A stretch of DNA of 64,000 nucleotides from Reyranellaceae bacterium (GCA_022844045.1 JALHMM010000021.1:1-64000); one strand, 5' to 3'. Positions 7,991 through 16,874 are shown, numbered from the stretch's first letter. Translations and numbers: made by a program. Notes: generated by a model from the letters alone, not told the origin.

Positions 7991-8414
7991 TGTCAATCAA
8001 GAAGGCCGCCATGCGAAGAACAGTGTTCGCGCGCAGCTGAAAAGCCAACTCGCCCCGCGAGGTGCCTGCGAGCCTCGCGGGCCTTCGGGCCGTCGAGCAC
8101 TCGAGCGTAGCAAGGTTCTAAGTCAGGGTGGTGGAAGCGCCGCCGGTTCGACGCGTGGCCTGTCACGCCTGGCCAAATGGTCCGTTGAGTCCGAAGGCCC
8201 TCCACACGCGCCTCGTCGATGAGGTCGCACGGCGCAGCGTCGTTGGCTTGCGCGAGCTTGATCCGCTCCGCGACCACGCCTACCTGGCCGTGTGCCGACG
8301 AGCTGGTGCGGCACGCCTATCCGTCGACCAGGCTGGGCTCGCAGGATGACGCAACGCATCCCCGAAGGGGACGTTGACCGTCGCGGCACGGTGCCGCGAC
8401 ATCAGGAGACAGTG
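7991..8414. other. Region without a convincing gene
   Basis: Several short overlapping frames are open on both strands, but none has a ribosome binding site with a recognisable product. A small inverted segment at about 8057-8105 (GCGAGGTGCCTGCGAGCCTC and following) may be a repeat remnant. Confidence 0.4.
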
Positions 8415-8582
8415 ATGAACAATCCCAACCAGAAACCCGGCGAACAGCAGGACCAGCAGGAGATCCAGCGTCAGCGCGAGCAGCAGCAGCGCCAGGATCA
8501 GCAGCGTCAGGATCAGCAGCGCCAGGATCGGCAGAAGCAGGATCAGGGCGACAGGAAGCCGGGCGTCGACCAGAACAAGTAG
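8415..8582 (+). CDS. Gln/Arg/Asp-rich low-complexity small protein
   Basis: Fifty-five residues, MNNPNQKPGEQQDQQEIQ..., dominated by repeats of the type QRQDQ. AGGAGA lies upstream of the ATG. The repeat is encoded by tandem CAGCGTCAGGAT-like units, which could expand or contract. The downstream codons after the stop stay open in another frame (PGYGKQGQ), hinting at a recent frameshift. No known family; an intrinsically disordered stress-related protein is possible. Confidence 0.5.
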   Translation: MNNPNQKPGEQQDQQEIQRQREQQQRQDQQRQDQQRQDRQKQDQGDRKPGVDQNK

Positions 8583-8775
8583 GGTCCCCGCCAGCCGGGT
8601 TACGGCAAGCAGGGCCAGTAATCGCATCTGGGCGCCCGCCGCGGAATGTGGCGGGCGCCTTTTCACGATCAGCACTCCTCTGCGCTGCTCAACACAGTGG
8701 TCGAACGACGCGGTTGCCTTCAGCGCAAACTGGGTATGCGCGGGCCGGGAAGAGGTCTCACCATCGGTAGCAATG

Positions 8776-8800
8776 AAAAGGGCGGACCTCGGCCCGCCCT
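8776..8800 (-). terminator. Rho-independent terminator for PRC-barrel gene
   Basis: A stem of AGGGCGG paired with CCGCCCT. Read on the minus strand it is followed by TTTT, 26 bases past the stop of the gene at 8826-9641. Confidence 0.7.
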
Positions 8801-8825
8801 CGTTGTGCGTGATTGATCCTTGCCG

Positions 8826-9641
8826 CTACTTTCGCGCGGCTTCCTCGCGATCGTAGGTATAGTCAGGCATCGCCTTCAGCGCGTCCTTCGTCCAGTTGCT
8901 GAGCAGGATCAGCGTGTTGCCGTCGCGGCGCATCTGAAACTCCGTCCACTTCACCGCCACGTGCTTCTTGCCGATGCCGAGGAAGCCCCCGACCGAGACG
9001 ACGACCGTCTGGATCCGGCCGTCCTTGTCGACATAGACGTCTTCGATCTCGCCGATCGTCTCGTTGGCCGCGTTGCGCACCGATGCCTTGAGGATGGCGT
9101 CGCTGGACATGTGGCCGTCGGCGTTGAAGTCCTTGGTCGGCTTGTTCGGCACGCTCGCCGGCGGCGGTGTGGTGCGGTCGACGGTGGTCGCACGCGGCGC
9201 CGGGCTACCGTCGCGCTGGATGCCTGTGTCGGTGAAGACCTGGCCGCGATAGCCGGGCTCGCGGTACTTGTACTCCGGCATGGCCTTCAGCTGATCCTTC
9301 GTGTAGGCCGTCGTCACTTTCTCGCCGTTGCTCGAGACGACGAGGTCCTTCCAGGCGACGCGCACATTACGCTCGCCCAGGCCCAGGAAGCCGCCGACGC
9401 CGATAATCACGCTGTCGACCCTGCCGTCCTTGTCGAGATAGATCGCCTCGATCTCGCCGATCGTCTCGTTCTGCGCGTTCTGCACGTTGCGGCCGATCAG
9501 CTTGCGCGTGTCGGCGGCGATCGCCGGCGCACCCATCCGATCCTGGGCCTGCGGTGCGGGGGCCGGAGCCGTGGTTTGGGCGTAGACAGCGGCGGAGCCA
9601 AAGGTCGTCAGCGCGGCTGCGATAAGAAGGGGTTTCAGCAT
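8826..9641 (-). CDS. Secreted protein with two PRC-barrel domains
   Basis: A 271-residue protein with a signal peptide (MLKPLLIAAALTTFGSAAVYAQ) and two tandem PRC-barrel domains. The first contains ETIGEIEAIYLDKDGRVDSV, the second the near-identical ETIGEIEDVYVDKDGRIQTV. Both end in conserved WKDL- or WTEF-type segments. PRC-barrel proteins of this secreted type are common in alphaproteobacteria; their ligands are unknown. The two domains are clearly an internal duplication. Start at 9641 is chosen because AGGAGA lies just upstream and the signal peptide then begins correctly. Confidence 0.8.
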   Translation of the reverse strand: MLKPLLIAAALTTFGSAAVYAQTTAPAPAPQAQDRMGAPAIAADTRKLIGRNVQNAQNETIGEIEAIYLDKDGRVDSVIIGVGGFLGLGERNVRVAWKDLVVSSNGEKVTTAYTKDQLKAMPEYKYREPGYRGQVFTDTGIQRDGSPAPRATTVDRTTPPPASVPNKPTKDFNADGHMSSDAILKASVRNAANETIGEIEDVYVDKDGRIQTVVVSVGGFLGIGKKHVAVKWTEFQMRRDGNTLILLSNWTKDALKAMPDYTYDREEAARK

Positions 9642-9964
9642 GGCTTCTCCTATTGGACGTAGGCCCATGCAACGGTCCCGATGAGTGGCGGGTTCCCGGG
9701 ATGCGCGCAGAAGTTACGCCACCGCGGCGGCGGAGTCGGGCGAGCGCCATGGGCTGGGCCCATATCGCGGGAGGATTCGCGCGATGACCCGCTTTAGCGC
9801 ACCGCGGTCTGCGCGTCGGGATGGCCTCGCCCGGGCAGGTGCCGCCATGCTCACCAGTCGAATGATGCGGACCTATGTGCTCTTCGGCGGGATCTCGATC
9901 GGCGCGATTCTGGCGACGCGCGCGGCCGGCAAGCACGCCGTGAGGGCCGCGATGTGGGCCGCCC
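9642..9964. other. Intergenic region, no firm gene
   Basis: A plus-strand frame from 9784 (MTRFSAPRSARR...) with one hydrophobic segment (YVLFGGISIGAILATRAAG) runs to 9990, into the end of the convergent CusF-like gene. It lacks a clear ribosome binding site, so I do not call it a gene. Confidence 0.3.
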
Positions 9965-10249
9965 TTATGGTGCCTTGCGCATCCTGGTGATGGTGATCTG
10001 GCCGTTGACGCGCTCGGCCTCGAAAACCACGCGATCGCCGGGCTTCAGCGGCTTCAGCATGGCCGGATCGCCGACGCGGAAGACCATGGTCATGGAGTCC
10101 ATGTCGAGGTTCTTGATCGGTCCGTGCTTGAGCGTGATCTTGCTCTGCGCGGTGTCGATCTTGGTGACCTCGCCATTGGCGGGAACCGCCTGGGCGAGCG
10201 CGAGCGACGGCGACAGCGCGAGCGCGGCGGCGAGAAGGATCGTGCGCAT
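9965..10249 (-). CDS. CusF-like periplasmic copper-binding protein
   Basis: Ninety-four residues with a signal peptide (MRTILLAAALALSPSLALAQ) and a CusF/CopC-like small beta-barrel. Key features are GEVTKID, LKHGPIKNLDMDSMTMVF and GDRVVFEAERVNG. His and Met residues in HGPI and MDSMTM correspond to the Cu(I)-binding His-Met-Met set of CusF. It is the last gene of the copper operon, nine bases after the cupredoxin gene. It likely passes periplasmic Cu(I) to an efflux system, although no RND pump gene is in the window. Confidence 0.85.
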   Translation of the reverse strand: MRTILLAAALALSPSLALAQAVPANGEVTKIDTAQSKITLKHGPIKNLDMDSMTMVFRVGDPAMLKPLKPGDRVVFEAERVNGQITITRMRKAP

Positions 10250-10257
10250 GGTGGGCC

Positions 10258-10863
10258 TCACTTGACGATGATGGTGCCGGTCATGCCGGATTCGCGGTGA
10301 CCGGGGATCAGGCATGAGAAGTCGAACGTCCCTGACTTGGTGAAGCGCCAGACGATCGTGCCGATGGCCTTGGGCTTTACGCGCTTGGCGTTGGGATCGT
10401 CATGCTCCATGTCGGGGTTCTTTTTCATCTCCTCCAGGTGCTTGAGGTTCTCCTCCAAGGTCGCCAGCACGAATTCGTGGTCGATCTCGCCGTTGTTGCG
10501 AAGCTGGAAGCGGATCTGCTCGCCGCGGCGGACCTCGACGCGGTCGGGCACGAACAACATCTTGCCGTCGGCCTCGCGCATGACGATCTGCACCACGCGC
10601 GCCGGCTTCTTGGGATCGCCAGGCACGCCGTAGGGCGTGTCGCCGCTGTGCTTGTGGCCGGGATCGGCGAAGGCGCCGCCGGCGAGCAAGGCGCCGCCGA
10701 GCGCGAGAGCTATCGCCCATCTCTTGCCTTCCTCCGGAGGGGGAAGGTGGCGCGCAGCGACGGATGGGGGATGTTTCAACGACTCCCGAGTCCGGCTTCG
10801 ACATCCCCCATCCGCCCTTCGGGCACCTTCCCCCTCCGGGGGAAGGTAAGGAGTCATCGTCAT
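10258..10863 (-). CDS. Copper-binding cupredoxin with repeat-derived N-terminus
   Basis: A cupredoxin-like domain occupies the C-terminal 140 residues, with candidate copper ligands His (NNGEIDHEF), Cys (FSCLIPGH), His (PGH) and Met (SGM), the usual type-1 set. The only usable start is ATG 10863 behind GAGGGAG. From there the frame passes through a complete family B palindrome before reaching the hydrophobic signal core AIALALGGALLAGGAFA at about residue 50. No ATG, GTG or TTG lies between the palindrome and the signal core. The repeat therefore seems to have inserted between the start codon and the signal peptide without breaking the frame. Export may be altered. Neighbours are the multicopper oxidase and CusF-like genes. 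Confidence 0.8.
   Translation of the reverse strand: MTMTPYLPPEGEGARRADGGCRSRTRESLKHPPSVAARHLPPPEEGKRWAIALALGGALLAGGAFADPGHKHSGDTPYGVPGDPKKPARVVQIVMREADGKMLFVPDRVEVRRGEQIRFQLRNNGEIDHEFVLATLEENLKHLEEMKKNPDMEHDDPNAKRVKPKAIGTIVWRFTKSGTFDFSCLIPGHRESGMTGTIIVK
10727..10847. repeat. Family B palindromic element (copy in cupredoxin gene)
   Basis: About 120 bp with inverted ends (CCTTCCTCCGGAGGGGGAAG and CCTTCCCCCTCCGGGGGAAGG-like) and a second inverted pair inside (GGATGGGGGATGT and ACATCCCCCATCC). Other copies are at 18218, 30875 and 36611. This copy lies inside the 5' part of a gene. Confidence 0.85.
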
Positions 10864-10876
10864 GTCTCCCTCACTC

Positions 10877-12253
10877 TCAATGCTTGTGGCCCTGCGGCTT
10901 CACGGCGCGCAGGGGTGTGGGTGTGGCGGGCGTTGGCGTTGGTGCGCGCGGCGCGGCCGCGGCGGGGCCGGTCCATTCGTAGGCGACCGTGCCCGGCGGA
11001 TGCTTGTAGTGGCCGGGATCGGCGTAGTCGTCGGCCGCCAGCCCGTCGCGCACCTTGACCACCGAGAACATGCCGCCCATCTCCAGCGGCCCGAACTGGC
11101 CGAAGCCGCTCATCATCGGCAGCGTGTTATCGGGCAGCGGCATCTCCATCTCGCCCATGTCGGCCATGCCTGATGTGCCCATCGCCATGTAGTCGGGCAC
11201 CAGGCGTTTCATCTTCTTCGCGAACTCCCGCTTGTCGACGCCGATATAGGTTTTCACGTCGTGGCCCATGGGATTCATCGTGTGGTGCGATTTGTGGCAG
11301 TGGATCGCCCAGTCGCCCGGCTCGTCGGCGACGAACTCGAAAGCGCGCATCGCGCCCACCGGCACGTCGATGCTGACCTCGGGCCAGCGCGCCTCCGGCC
11401 GCACCCAGCCGCCATCGGTGCAGGTCACCGCGAAGTCGTAGCCGTGCATATGGATCGGATGGTTGGTCATGGTCAGGTTGCCCACCCGCACGCGCACGCG
11501 GTCACCCTTGCGCACCACCAGCGGATCGATGCCGGGAAAGACGCGGCTGTTCCAGGACCACAGATTGAAGTCGAGCATGGTGTTGACTTGCGGCACGTAG
11601 CCACCGGGCTTGATGTCGAAGGCGTTGAGCAGGAAGACGAAGTCGCGATCGACGCGATGCAGCGCCGGGTCCTTCGGATGAACGACGAAGAAGCCCATCA
11701 TGCCCATGGCCATCTGCACCATCTCGTCGGCGTGCGGGTGGTACATGAAGGTGCCGCTCTTCTTCAGCGCGAACTCGTAGACGAAGGTCTTGCCCGGCTT
11801 GATGTGCGGCTGCGTCAGCCCGCCGACGCCGTCCATGCCGCAGGGCAGCAGCATGCCGTGCCAGTGCACGGTGGTGTGCTCGGGCAGGCGGTTGGTGACG
11901 AAGATGCGCACCTTGTCGCCCTCGACCGCCTCGATGGTCGGGCCCGGGCTCTGGCCGTTATAGCCCCAGAGATGCGCCGACATGCCGGGCGCCATCTCGC
12001 GCACCACGGGCTCGGCGACGAGATGGAACTCCTTCCAGCCGTCCTTCATGCGCCACGGCAGGGTCCAGCCGTTGAGCGTGACGACGGGCTGGTAGTCGGG
12101 CCCGCCGGTTGGCCTGAGCGGCGGTCGCATCTTGGCATCGCCCATGGTCGGCGCCTCGGGGATCGCCTGCGCCTGCACGCGGCCGCTCACCGCGCTCGCA
12201 CCGAGCAACGCCAGGCCGGACGCGGTCATCACATCGCGACGGGATAGGGTCAT
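10877..12253 (-). CDS. Multicopper oxidase, Tat-exported
   Basis: A 458-residue multicopper oxidase. The N-terminus has the twin-Arg signal LSRRDVMTASGLALLGAS. The four copper motifs are present in order: HWHG (about 130), HPHAD, HPIHMHG and HCHKSHHTM near residue 320. A Met-rich stretch (MGTSGMADMGEMEMPLPDN) before the C-terminus resembles the methionine-rich regions of copper oxidases such as CueO and CopA. It probably oxidises toxic Cu(I) in the periplasm. The tail is Pro/Thr-rich and ends in HKH. It is mid-operon between the TolC-like and cupredoxin genes. Confidence 0.9.
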   Translation of the reverse strand: MTLSRRDVMTASGLALLGASAVSGRVQAQAIPEAPTMGDAKMRPPLRPTGGPDYQPVVTLNGWTLPWRMKDGWKEFHLVAEPVVREMAPGMSAHLWGYNGQSPGPTIEAVEGDKVRIFVTNRLPEHTTVHWHGMLLPCGMDGVGGLTQPHIKPGKTFVYEFALKKSGTFMYHPHADEMVQMAMGMMGFFVVHPKDPALHRVDRDFVFLLNAFDIKPGGYVPQVNTMLDFNLWSWNSRVFPGIDPLVVRKGDRVRVRVGNLTMTNHPIHMHGYDFAVTCTDGGWVRPEARWPEVSIDVPVGAMRAFEFVADEPGDWAIHCHKSHHTMNPMGHDVKTYIGVDKREFAKKMKRLVPDYMAMGTSGMADMGEMEMPLPDNTLPMMSGFGQFGPLEMGGMFSVVKVRDGLAADDYADPGHYKHPPGTVAYEWTGPAAAAPRAPTPTPATPTPLRAVKPQGHKH

Positions 12254-12273
12254 GGTGTTTCTCCTGTCATTTT

Positions 12274-12338
12274 TGTCATCCCGAGCGCAGCGAGGGATCC
12301 AGGCATGGTCGAGATCCCTCGCTGCGCTCGGGATGACA
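12274..12338. repeat. Family A palindromic element, copy 1
   Basis: About 65 bp: TGTCATCCCGAGCGCAGCGA, a short spacer, then its inverted complement ending CTCGGGATGACA. It lies between the TolC-like and multicopper oxidase genes, inside the operon. Confidence 0.85.
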
Positions 12339-12345
12339 GGGATGG

Positions 12346-13746
12346 CTAGTGTCCACCGCCGGCCTTGACGGCCGGCGCGGTGGATGGGGATGGGGACGGC
12401 ATCGGTGATGCGCCGCCGCCGATCACGGCGGCGCGCAGATCGATCTCGGCCAGCAGAAAGGCGCGGCGCGCCTCGATGGCCGCGACATTGGCGGCGACGC
12501 GCTCGCGCGTCTCGATCAGCAGCTCAAGGACGTCGGTGAGCATGCCGTTGTAACGCAGCAGGGTTTCCTGCGCGATCGTGCGCCGCAGAGGCAGCACGCG
12601 GTTCTGGTATTGCTGGGCGATCTCGTGCGTCGCACGCCAGCTCTGATACGCAGTACGCGCCTCCGTGCGCGCAGCCGTCGCGACCGCGGCCAGCCGATTG
12701 ACCGCGCGCATGTAGCTCTCGCGTTCGCGCCGGAGCTTCACCTGGCCGCCGTCGAAGATCGGGATCTCCAGCTCCAGCTCGAAGCCACCGCGCGTCTTGC
12801 GCCCGTCGGGGTCGCGCTCGGTCTCGACGATGCCCGAGAGCTCGACCAGCGACACGAAACGGGTGGCCTCGGCGAGATCGATGCTCTTGGCCAGGATCGC
12901 CAGCTCCTGGCGCGCGATGGCGATGTCGACGCGCCCGCCGATCGCCTCGGCCTCGATATTGTCGATCGGCTGCAGGCGCGATGGCAGCGCGGGTAGGGTC
13001 GCGGGCAGCCGGATGTCGCGCTCCCACAGCCCGAGCAGCTTGGTCAAGGTCGCGCGCTCCTGCTGAGCGCGCAGCCGCGCCTGCGCCAGTTGCGCCGAGA
13101 GCTCGGCATAGGCGGCGGCGGCGCGCGCCTGCTCGAGCTTGGTGGCCCCGCCAGTCTCGCCCAGCTTTCGCAGCAGGTCGGAGGTGGCGTCGGCCGCCAG
13201 CCGGGACTGCTCGAGATAGCCGACGATCTGTTGCGCGGTGACCGCGTTGACCCAGGCGCGGCGCGTGTCGAGCGCCAGACGGTAGGTGGTCTCGATCGCG
13301 ACCTGCTGCGCCTGCGCGAAACGCTGGCGCGCGATCTCCTTGCGTGCCGGCACGGTGGCCAGCGCCAGGATGTTGCCGAGCAGCTGGAACTCCCACTCGA
13401 CGACGCCGGATCGCGCCAGCCGCGACAGCGAGATCTTCGGGTTGGGCGGCAGGCTGGCCTCGACGCCTGATATCTCGCTCAGGCCGAGATCGTTGTAGGC
13501 GGCCTGCAGGCTTCTGTTGTTGAGCAGGGCGACCTGCACGGCGATGTCCGATGTCAGCGGCTGGCCGAGCAAGGCATCGACGCGCGCCCGCACGCGTTCG
13601 GCGTCGGCGGCCGAGGTGATCTTCGTCGTTTCGCCGCCCACCTTATCGCGCACCGCCGAGGTGACCGCGGACATGCCGGCGTCGGGCGAGAACTCGGCGC
13701 AGGCCGTCGCGAGCGACAGCAGGCCGATCACGAACAGCCGCCTCAT
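12346..13746 (-). CDS. TolC-family outer-membrane efflux lipoprotein
   Basis: A 466-residue outer-membrane efflux protein of the TolC/CusC type. The N-terminus MRRLFVIGLLSLATACAE is a lipoprotein signal with the acylated Cys at about 16. Two long helical repeats follow, with typical segments such as VQVALLNNRSLQAAYNDLGL and LEIPIFDGGQVKLRRERESY. The C-terminus is Pro/Ser-rich (SPMPSPSPS) and ends GGGH, possibly a metal-interacting tail. Its start overlaps the stop of the small lipoprotein gene (ATGA), indicating translational coupling. It would form the outer channel for copper export. No inner pump is encoded here, so it may work with a pump elsewhere. Confidence 0.85.
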   Translation of the reverse strand: MRRLFVIGLLSLATACAEFSPDAGMSAVTSAVRDKVGGETTKITSAADAERVRARVDALLGQPLTSDIAVQVALLNNRSLQAAYNDLGLSEISGVEASLPPNPKISLSRLARSGVVEWEFQLLGNILALATVPARKEIARQRFAQAQQVAIETTYRLALDTRRAWVNAVTAQQIVGYLEQSRLAADATSDLLRKLGETGGATKLEQARAAAAYAELSAQLAQARLRAQQERATLTKLLGLWERDIRLPATLPALPSRLQPIDNIEAEAIGGRVDIAIARQELAILAKSIDLAEATRFVSLVELSGIVETERDPDGRKTRGGFELELEIPIFDGGQVKLRRERESYMRAVNRLAAVATAARTEARTAYQSWRATHEIAQQYQNRVLPLRRTIAQETLLRYNGMLTDVLELLIETRERVAANVAAIEARRAFLLAEIDLRAAVIGGGASPMPSPSPSTAPAVKAGGGH

Positions 13747-14000
13747 GGCGTCCGTCCCGCGCCGGGCGCCACGCGATCGTTCATGTCGCGCCACGCCTTC
13801 GGCTCGACCGGCTGATGGTTCACCGTGCCCGCTGTCACCGGCGTGTAGGGGCCGGCGCGACCGGCGGCGCGCGGATCGGCGGCGTCGGGGCCCGAGGTGA
13901 GGACAGGCAACGGCGCGCCACCGCAGCCGGCGAGCGCCAGGGCGCAGCCCATGGCGGCCAGCCGCCTCCGCGCGGCGCGGATCAGCGAAACATCTGTCAT
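13743..14000 (-). CDS. Small lipoprotein of copper operon
   Basis: Eighty-five residues with a lipobox (CALALAGCGG), so the mature protein starts at Cys near residue 27. The mature part contains SGPDAADPRAAGRAGPYTPV and HQPVEPKAWRDMNDRVAP. Sequences of this type recur upstream of copper-oxidase operons in alphaproteobacteria. No function is known. Coupled by ATGA overlap to the TolC-like gene. Confidence 0.65.
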   Translation of the reverse strand: MTDVSLIRAARRRLAAMGCALALAGCGGAPLPVLTSGPDAADPRAAGRAGPYTPVTAGTVNHQPVEPKAWRDMNDRVAPGAGRTP

Positions 14001-14081
14001 GCGAGAACTCCCGGCGGCGCGAGGCCGCGCGTCGAGGAACGCACCGGCCCTGGAGGCGGGTGCGCGGACCTTTGGGGAGAC

Positions 14082-14453
14082 TCAGGCCTTGGGAGGTGGC
14101 GGATCGACGCCGATCGCGCGCGGCGCCGGGCGTATCGGCAACAGAGTCAGAAGCGGCTCGCCCGCGGGCAATGCCAGGGCGATCGTCGCCCCTGCGGCCG
14201 GTGCGAGCGGCAGGCAGGCGGTGAAGCAGCACAGATGCTGCAAGGCCGCCGCGGGATCGGGCTTGCCGTCATCGCGCGCGGCGGAACTCGCCGGCTCGTG
14301 GCACGACATTGCCGGTACATTGGCATCGTTGCGGTCCGGCGCCGCCATCGCGGCCAGGCTCACCGACAGCGGCAGGTTCAGCGCCAACAGCAACGCGGCC
14401 AGAACCCGGAACCAGTTCCGCCGACGCAGGTTATGACGACTGCGATCCAACAT
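14082..14453 (-). CDS. Cys-containing secreted protein, DUF2946-like
   Basis: A 123-residue protein with a basic N-terminus, a signal or anchor helix (FRVLAALLLALNLPLSVSLAA), and metal-capable residues in the mature part (SCHEP, then LCCFTACLPL). A second hydrophobic stretch follows, with a Pro-rich end. The arrangement fits the small DUF2946-type proteins found at the head of copper-resistance operons. It is the first gene of the minus-strand operon; AAGGG precedes the start. The family assignment is tentative. Confidence 0.55.
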   Translation of the reverse strand: MLDRSRHNLRRRNWFRVLAALLLALNLPLSVSLAAMAAPDRNDANVPAMSCHEPASSAARDDGKPDPAAALQHLCCFTACLPLAPAAGATIALALPAGEPLLTLLPIRPAPRAIGVDPPPPKA

Positions 14454-14597
14454 GCCCTTGTTATAGGCTCGTGCGCGGCAACCGGCAATGCCGACACGCG
14501 GCGCGACCATCCATCGCGTCGCCGATATGACGGCGCTCTTTCGCCGACGTGGGTTATGCTCTAGCCATCGGCCGATGGTTGTCACCCAAGCGCGCCG

Positions 14598-15602
14598 ATG
14601 AGCTCCGCTCCGCCGGCCGCGCTGATGCGCGCCCATCTCTGTCGCCGTTATGGCGGCCCCGATGTGATCGAGCTCGCCGAGATCCCCAGGCCGGTGCCGA
14701 AGGACGACGAGGTGCTGATTCGCATCCGCGCCACCACCGTGAGCGCCGGTGACTGGCGCGTGCGCTCGCTCGCGATGCCGCCAGGCTTCGCGCTGATCGC
14801 CCGGCTGGCGCTCGGGCTCACGCGGCCGCGCCAGCCGATCCTCGGCACCGAGCTGGCGGGCGTCATCGAGCGCGTCGGCGCGCGCGTGACGGCCTGGCGT
14901 GTCGGCGACGCGGTCATCGGCTTCCCCGGCGGCGCGATGGGCTGCCACGCCGAGTACCGCGCCATGGCCGCCAACGGCGCGCTGGCGCCCAAGCCCGCCA
15001 ATCTCGATTTCGAGGAAGCGGCCTCGCTGTGCTTCGGCGGCACGACAGCGCTTCACTTCCTACGCAAGGCCGCGATCAAGCCGGGCGAGTCGCTGCTCGT
15101 CATCGGCGCGGCCGGCAGCGTCGGCGGCGCGCTGGTGCAGCTCGGCCGGCACTTCGACGCGGTGGTCACCGGCGTCACCAGCTCCGCCCATGTCGAGCTT
15201 GTCGCGTCGCTCGGCGCCACGGTGGTGATCGACCACAAGCGCCAGGACATGCTCGCCGCGGGCGCGACCTACGACGTGATCGCCGACACGGCGGACACGA
15301 TTCCCTTCGCGCGCGCGAAGGCGGCGCTCAATCCAGGCGGCCGGCTGCTCGCCATCGCCGGCATCATGGGCGCGATGGTTGAAAGCCTGCTGCCGCCGCG
15401 TGACGGCGGCAAGCGCGTGATCGCCGGCCCCGCCGCGGAACGCGCCGAAGATGTTCTGACGTTGGCCGATCTCGCGTCGCGGGGCGTGCTGCGGCCGGTG
15501 ATCGACAGCCGCTACCGCTTCGAGGACATGCGCGCCGCGCACGCCCGCGTCGAGACGCGACGCAAGGCCGGCAGTGTCGTCGTCACTGTCGCGCAGGACT
15601 GA
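14598..15602 (+). CDS. Zinc-independent MDR-type NAD(P)H oxidoreductase
   Basis: A 334-residue medium-chain dehydrogenase/reductase of the quinone-oxidoreductase type. The GroES-like N-terminal half includes the cofactor-cradle motif GTELAGVIERVGARV. The Rossmann motif is GAAGSVGGALVQLGRH (about 170-186). The C-terminal segment ERAEDVLTLADLASRGVLRPVID is typical of NAD(P)H quinone reductases. The catalytic zinc ligands of true alcohol dehydrogenases are not evident. It is divergent from the copper operon and convergent with the MFS gene at 15607, whose stop is four bases away. Its substrate is unknown. Confidence 0.8.
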   Translation: MSSAPPAALMRAHLCRRYGGPDVIELAEIPRPVPKDDEVLIRIRATTVSAGDWRVRSLAMPPGFALIARLALGLTRPRQPILGTELAGVIERVGARVTAWRVGDAVIGFPGGAMGCHAEYRAMAANGALAPKPANLDFEEAASLCFGGTTALHFLRKAAIKPGESLLVIGAAGSVGGALVQLGRHFDAVVTGVTSSAHVELVASLGATVVIDHKRQDMLAAGATYDVIADTADTIPFARAKAALNPGGRLLAIAGIMGAMVESLLPPRDGGKRVIAGPAAERAEDVLTLADLASRGVLRPVIDSRYRFEDMRAAHARVETRRKAGSVVVTVAQD

Positions 15603-15606
15603 GGCG

Positions 15607-16833
15607 TCAGCTGCCGCGGTCGCCGGCGAGTTCACGCGGGCGGATAGCGAGGAAGATCGCCAGCCCGCCCAGCATGAAGGCGGCGACGACGCCGAAGGCG
15701 AGGCCCCAGGCGACGGGTGACATGCCGCCGGCGAGGTCGAGCGTCAGGCCCACGGCGAGCGGGCCGACGAAGCCGCCGGCGTAGCCCAGCGTGGAATGCA
15801 CGGCGAGCGTGGCACCACGTCGAGCAGGCTCGGCGTTGCCGGCGGCGCCGGCGGTGAGCGAGGAGGAGTCGAGCCACACCACCATGCCGTAGACGATCAG
15901 CAGCGCGACAGCGAGCCAGTAGCTGGTCGTGCCGACGATGCCGAGGCCGACGGCGACGACGATCGACAGGACCATCGCGGTGGCGACGAGTTTTCGGCGG
16001 CCAAAGCGGATCGAGGATTCGTTGCCGAAGACGCTGGTGAGCGTGCCGAACAGCGCCAGCGCTGTGACCACCAACGCCGGCGACAGCAGGCTGCCGCTGA
16101 AGCCGGTATGCGTGGCGACGAAGGCGAGGAAGGCGACGCCCCAGCCGCGCAGCGCGTTCATTTCAAGCGTATGGACGCAATAGACGATGGAGTAGGCCAA
16201 GGCCGAGCGGTTGCGCAGGACGGGTCGGAAGTCAAACAACGCGCCCTGGCCCGCGACGCGCGGCGGCGGCTGGCGCGGCGGCACGACCAGGGTGACCGTG
16301 AGCCAGGCGATCGCCGCCGTGATCGCCGAGATCGCGAAGGCCCAGCGCCAGCCGAACTGATGCGCGAGGATGTCGCCGAGCAGGAAGGACAGCGCCCCCG
16401 ATATGCCGATGCTCGCGGCGTGGCCGGTGACGGCGCGTGACATCATCTTGGCGTCGACCTGGTCGGCCAGCAGCTTCAGTCCGGTCATATAAGTACCGGC
16501 CCAGCCGATGCCAGTCAGCGCCCGCGTGATCAGCGCCGTCCAGAAGCCGTCGGCGATGAGCGCGAAGCCGGCATGGCCGATCACGGTGAGTCCGACGCCG
16601 AACATGTAGACGCGTTTGGCGTCGATCCGGTCGGTGAGCGTCACCAGCACCGGCACGCTCAGCATGTAGGTGCCGAAGAAGATCGCGGTGATCCAGCCGG
16701 CCTCGCTGTTGTTGAGCGACCACAGCTTCATCATGTCGGGCAGCAGCGCCGGCCAGAAGCCGGCGCCGAGCTGCACAAAAACCTGGGCCGCGCAGACGAT
16801 CGCGACGAGGCGGGCGGGAGATGACGGTTTCAT
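15607..16833 (-). CDS. MFS transporter, ArsR-site controlled
   Basis: A 408-residue, 12-helix major facilitator protein. The motif between helices 2 and 3 reads VTLTDRIDAKRVYM, and the family-typical NSEAGWITAIFFGTYML occurs in helix 2. Forty bases upstream of its start is a perfect inverted repeat, GTATTTC-N10-GAAATAC, also found upstream of the arsR at 21964-22290. This places it in the arsenic regulon. It may export an arsenical or another anion; the sequence alone does not show the substrate. Confidence 0.75.
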   Translation of the reverse strand: MKPSSPARLVAIVCAAQVFVQLGAGFWPALLPDMMKLWSLNNSEAGWITAIFFGTYMLSVPVLVTLTDRIDAKRVYMFGVGLTVIGHAGFALIADGFWTALITRALTGIGWAGTYMTGLKLLADQVDAKMMSRAVTGHAASIGISGALSFLLGDILAHQFGWRWAFAISAITAAIAWLTVTLVVPPRQPPPRVAGQGALFDFRPVLRNRSALAYSIVYCVHTLEMNALRGWGVAFLAFVATHTGFSGSLLSPALVVTALALFGTLTSVFGNESSIRFGRRKLVATAMVLSIVVAVGLGIVGTTSYWLAVALLIVYGMVVWLDSSSLTAGAAGNAEPARRGATLAVHSTLGYAGGFVGPLAVGLTLDLAGGMSPVAWGLAFGVVAAFMLGGLAIFLAIRPRELAGDRGS

Positions 16834-16874
16834 GACACCGGCGCAACTGAAGGCCGGCGCGATCGGGATGTCAA

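Noticed and set aside
8128-8349. Open frame of 73 residues in the 7991-8414 gap
   Set aside because: No start signal, no recognisable composition, and competing open frames on the other strand.
8415-8582. Gln-rich frame as a spurious repeat
   Set aside because: A ribosome binding site and start fit, so it is kept as a low-confidence gene rather than dismissed.
9685-9990. Plus-strand membrane-protein frame overlapping the CusF-like gene
   Set aside because: No ribosome binding site; it runs into the end of a well-supported convergent gene.
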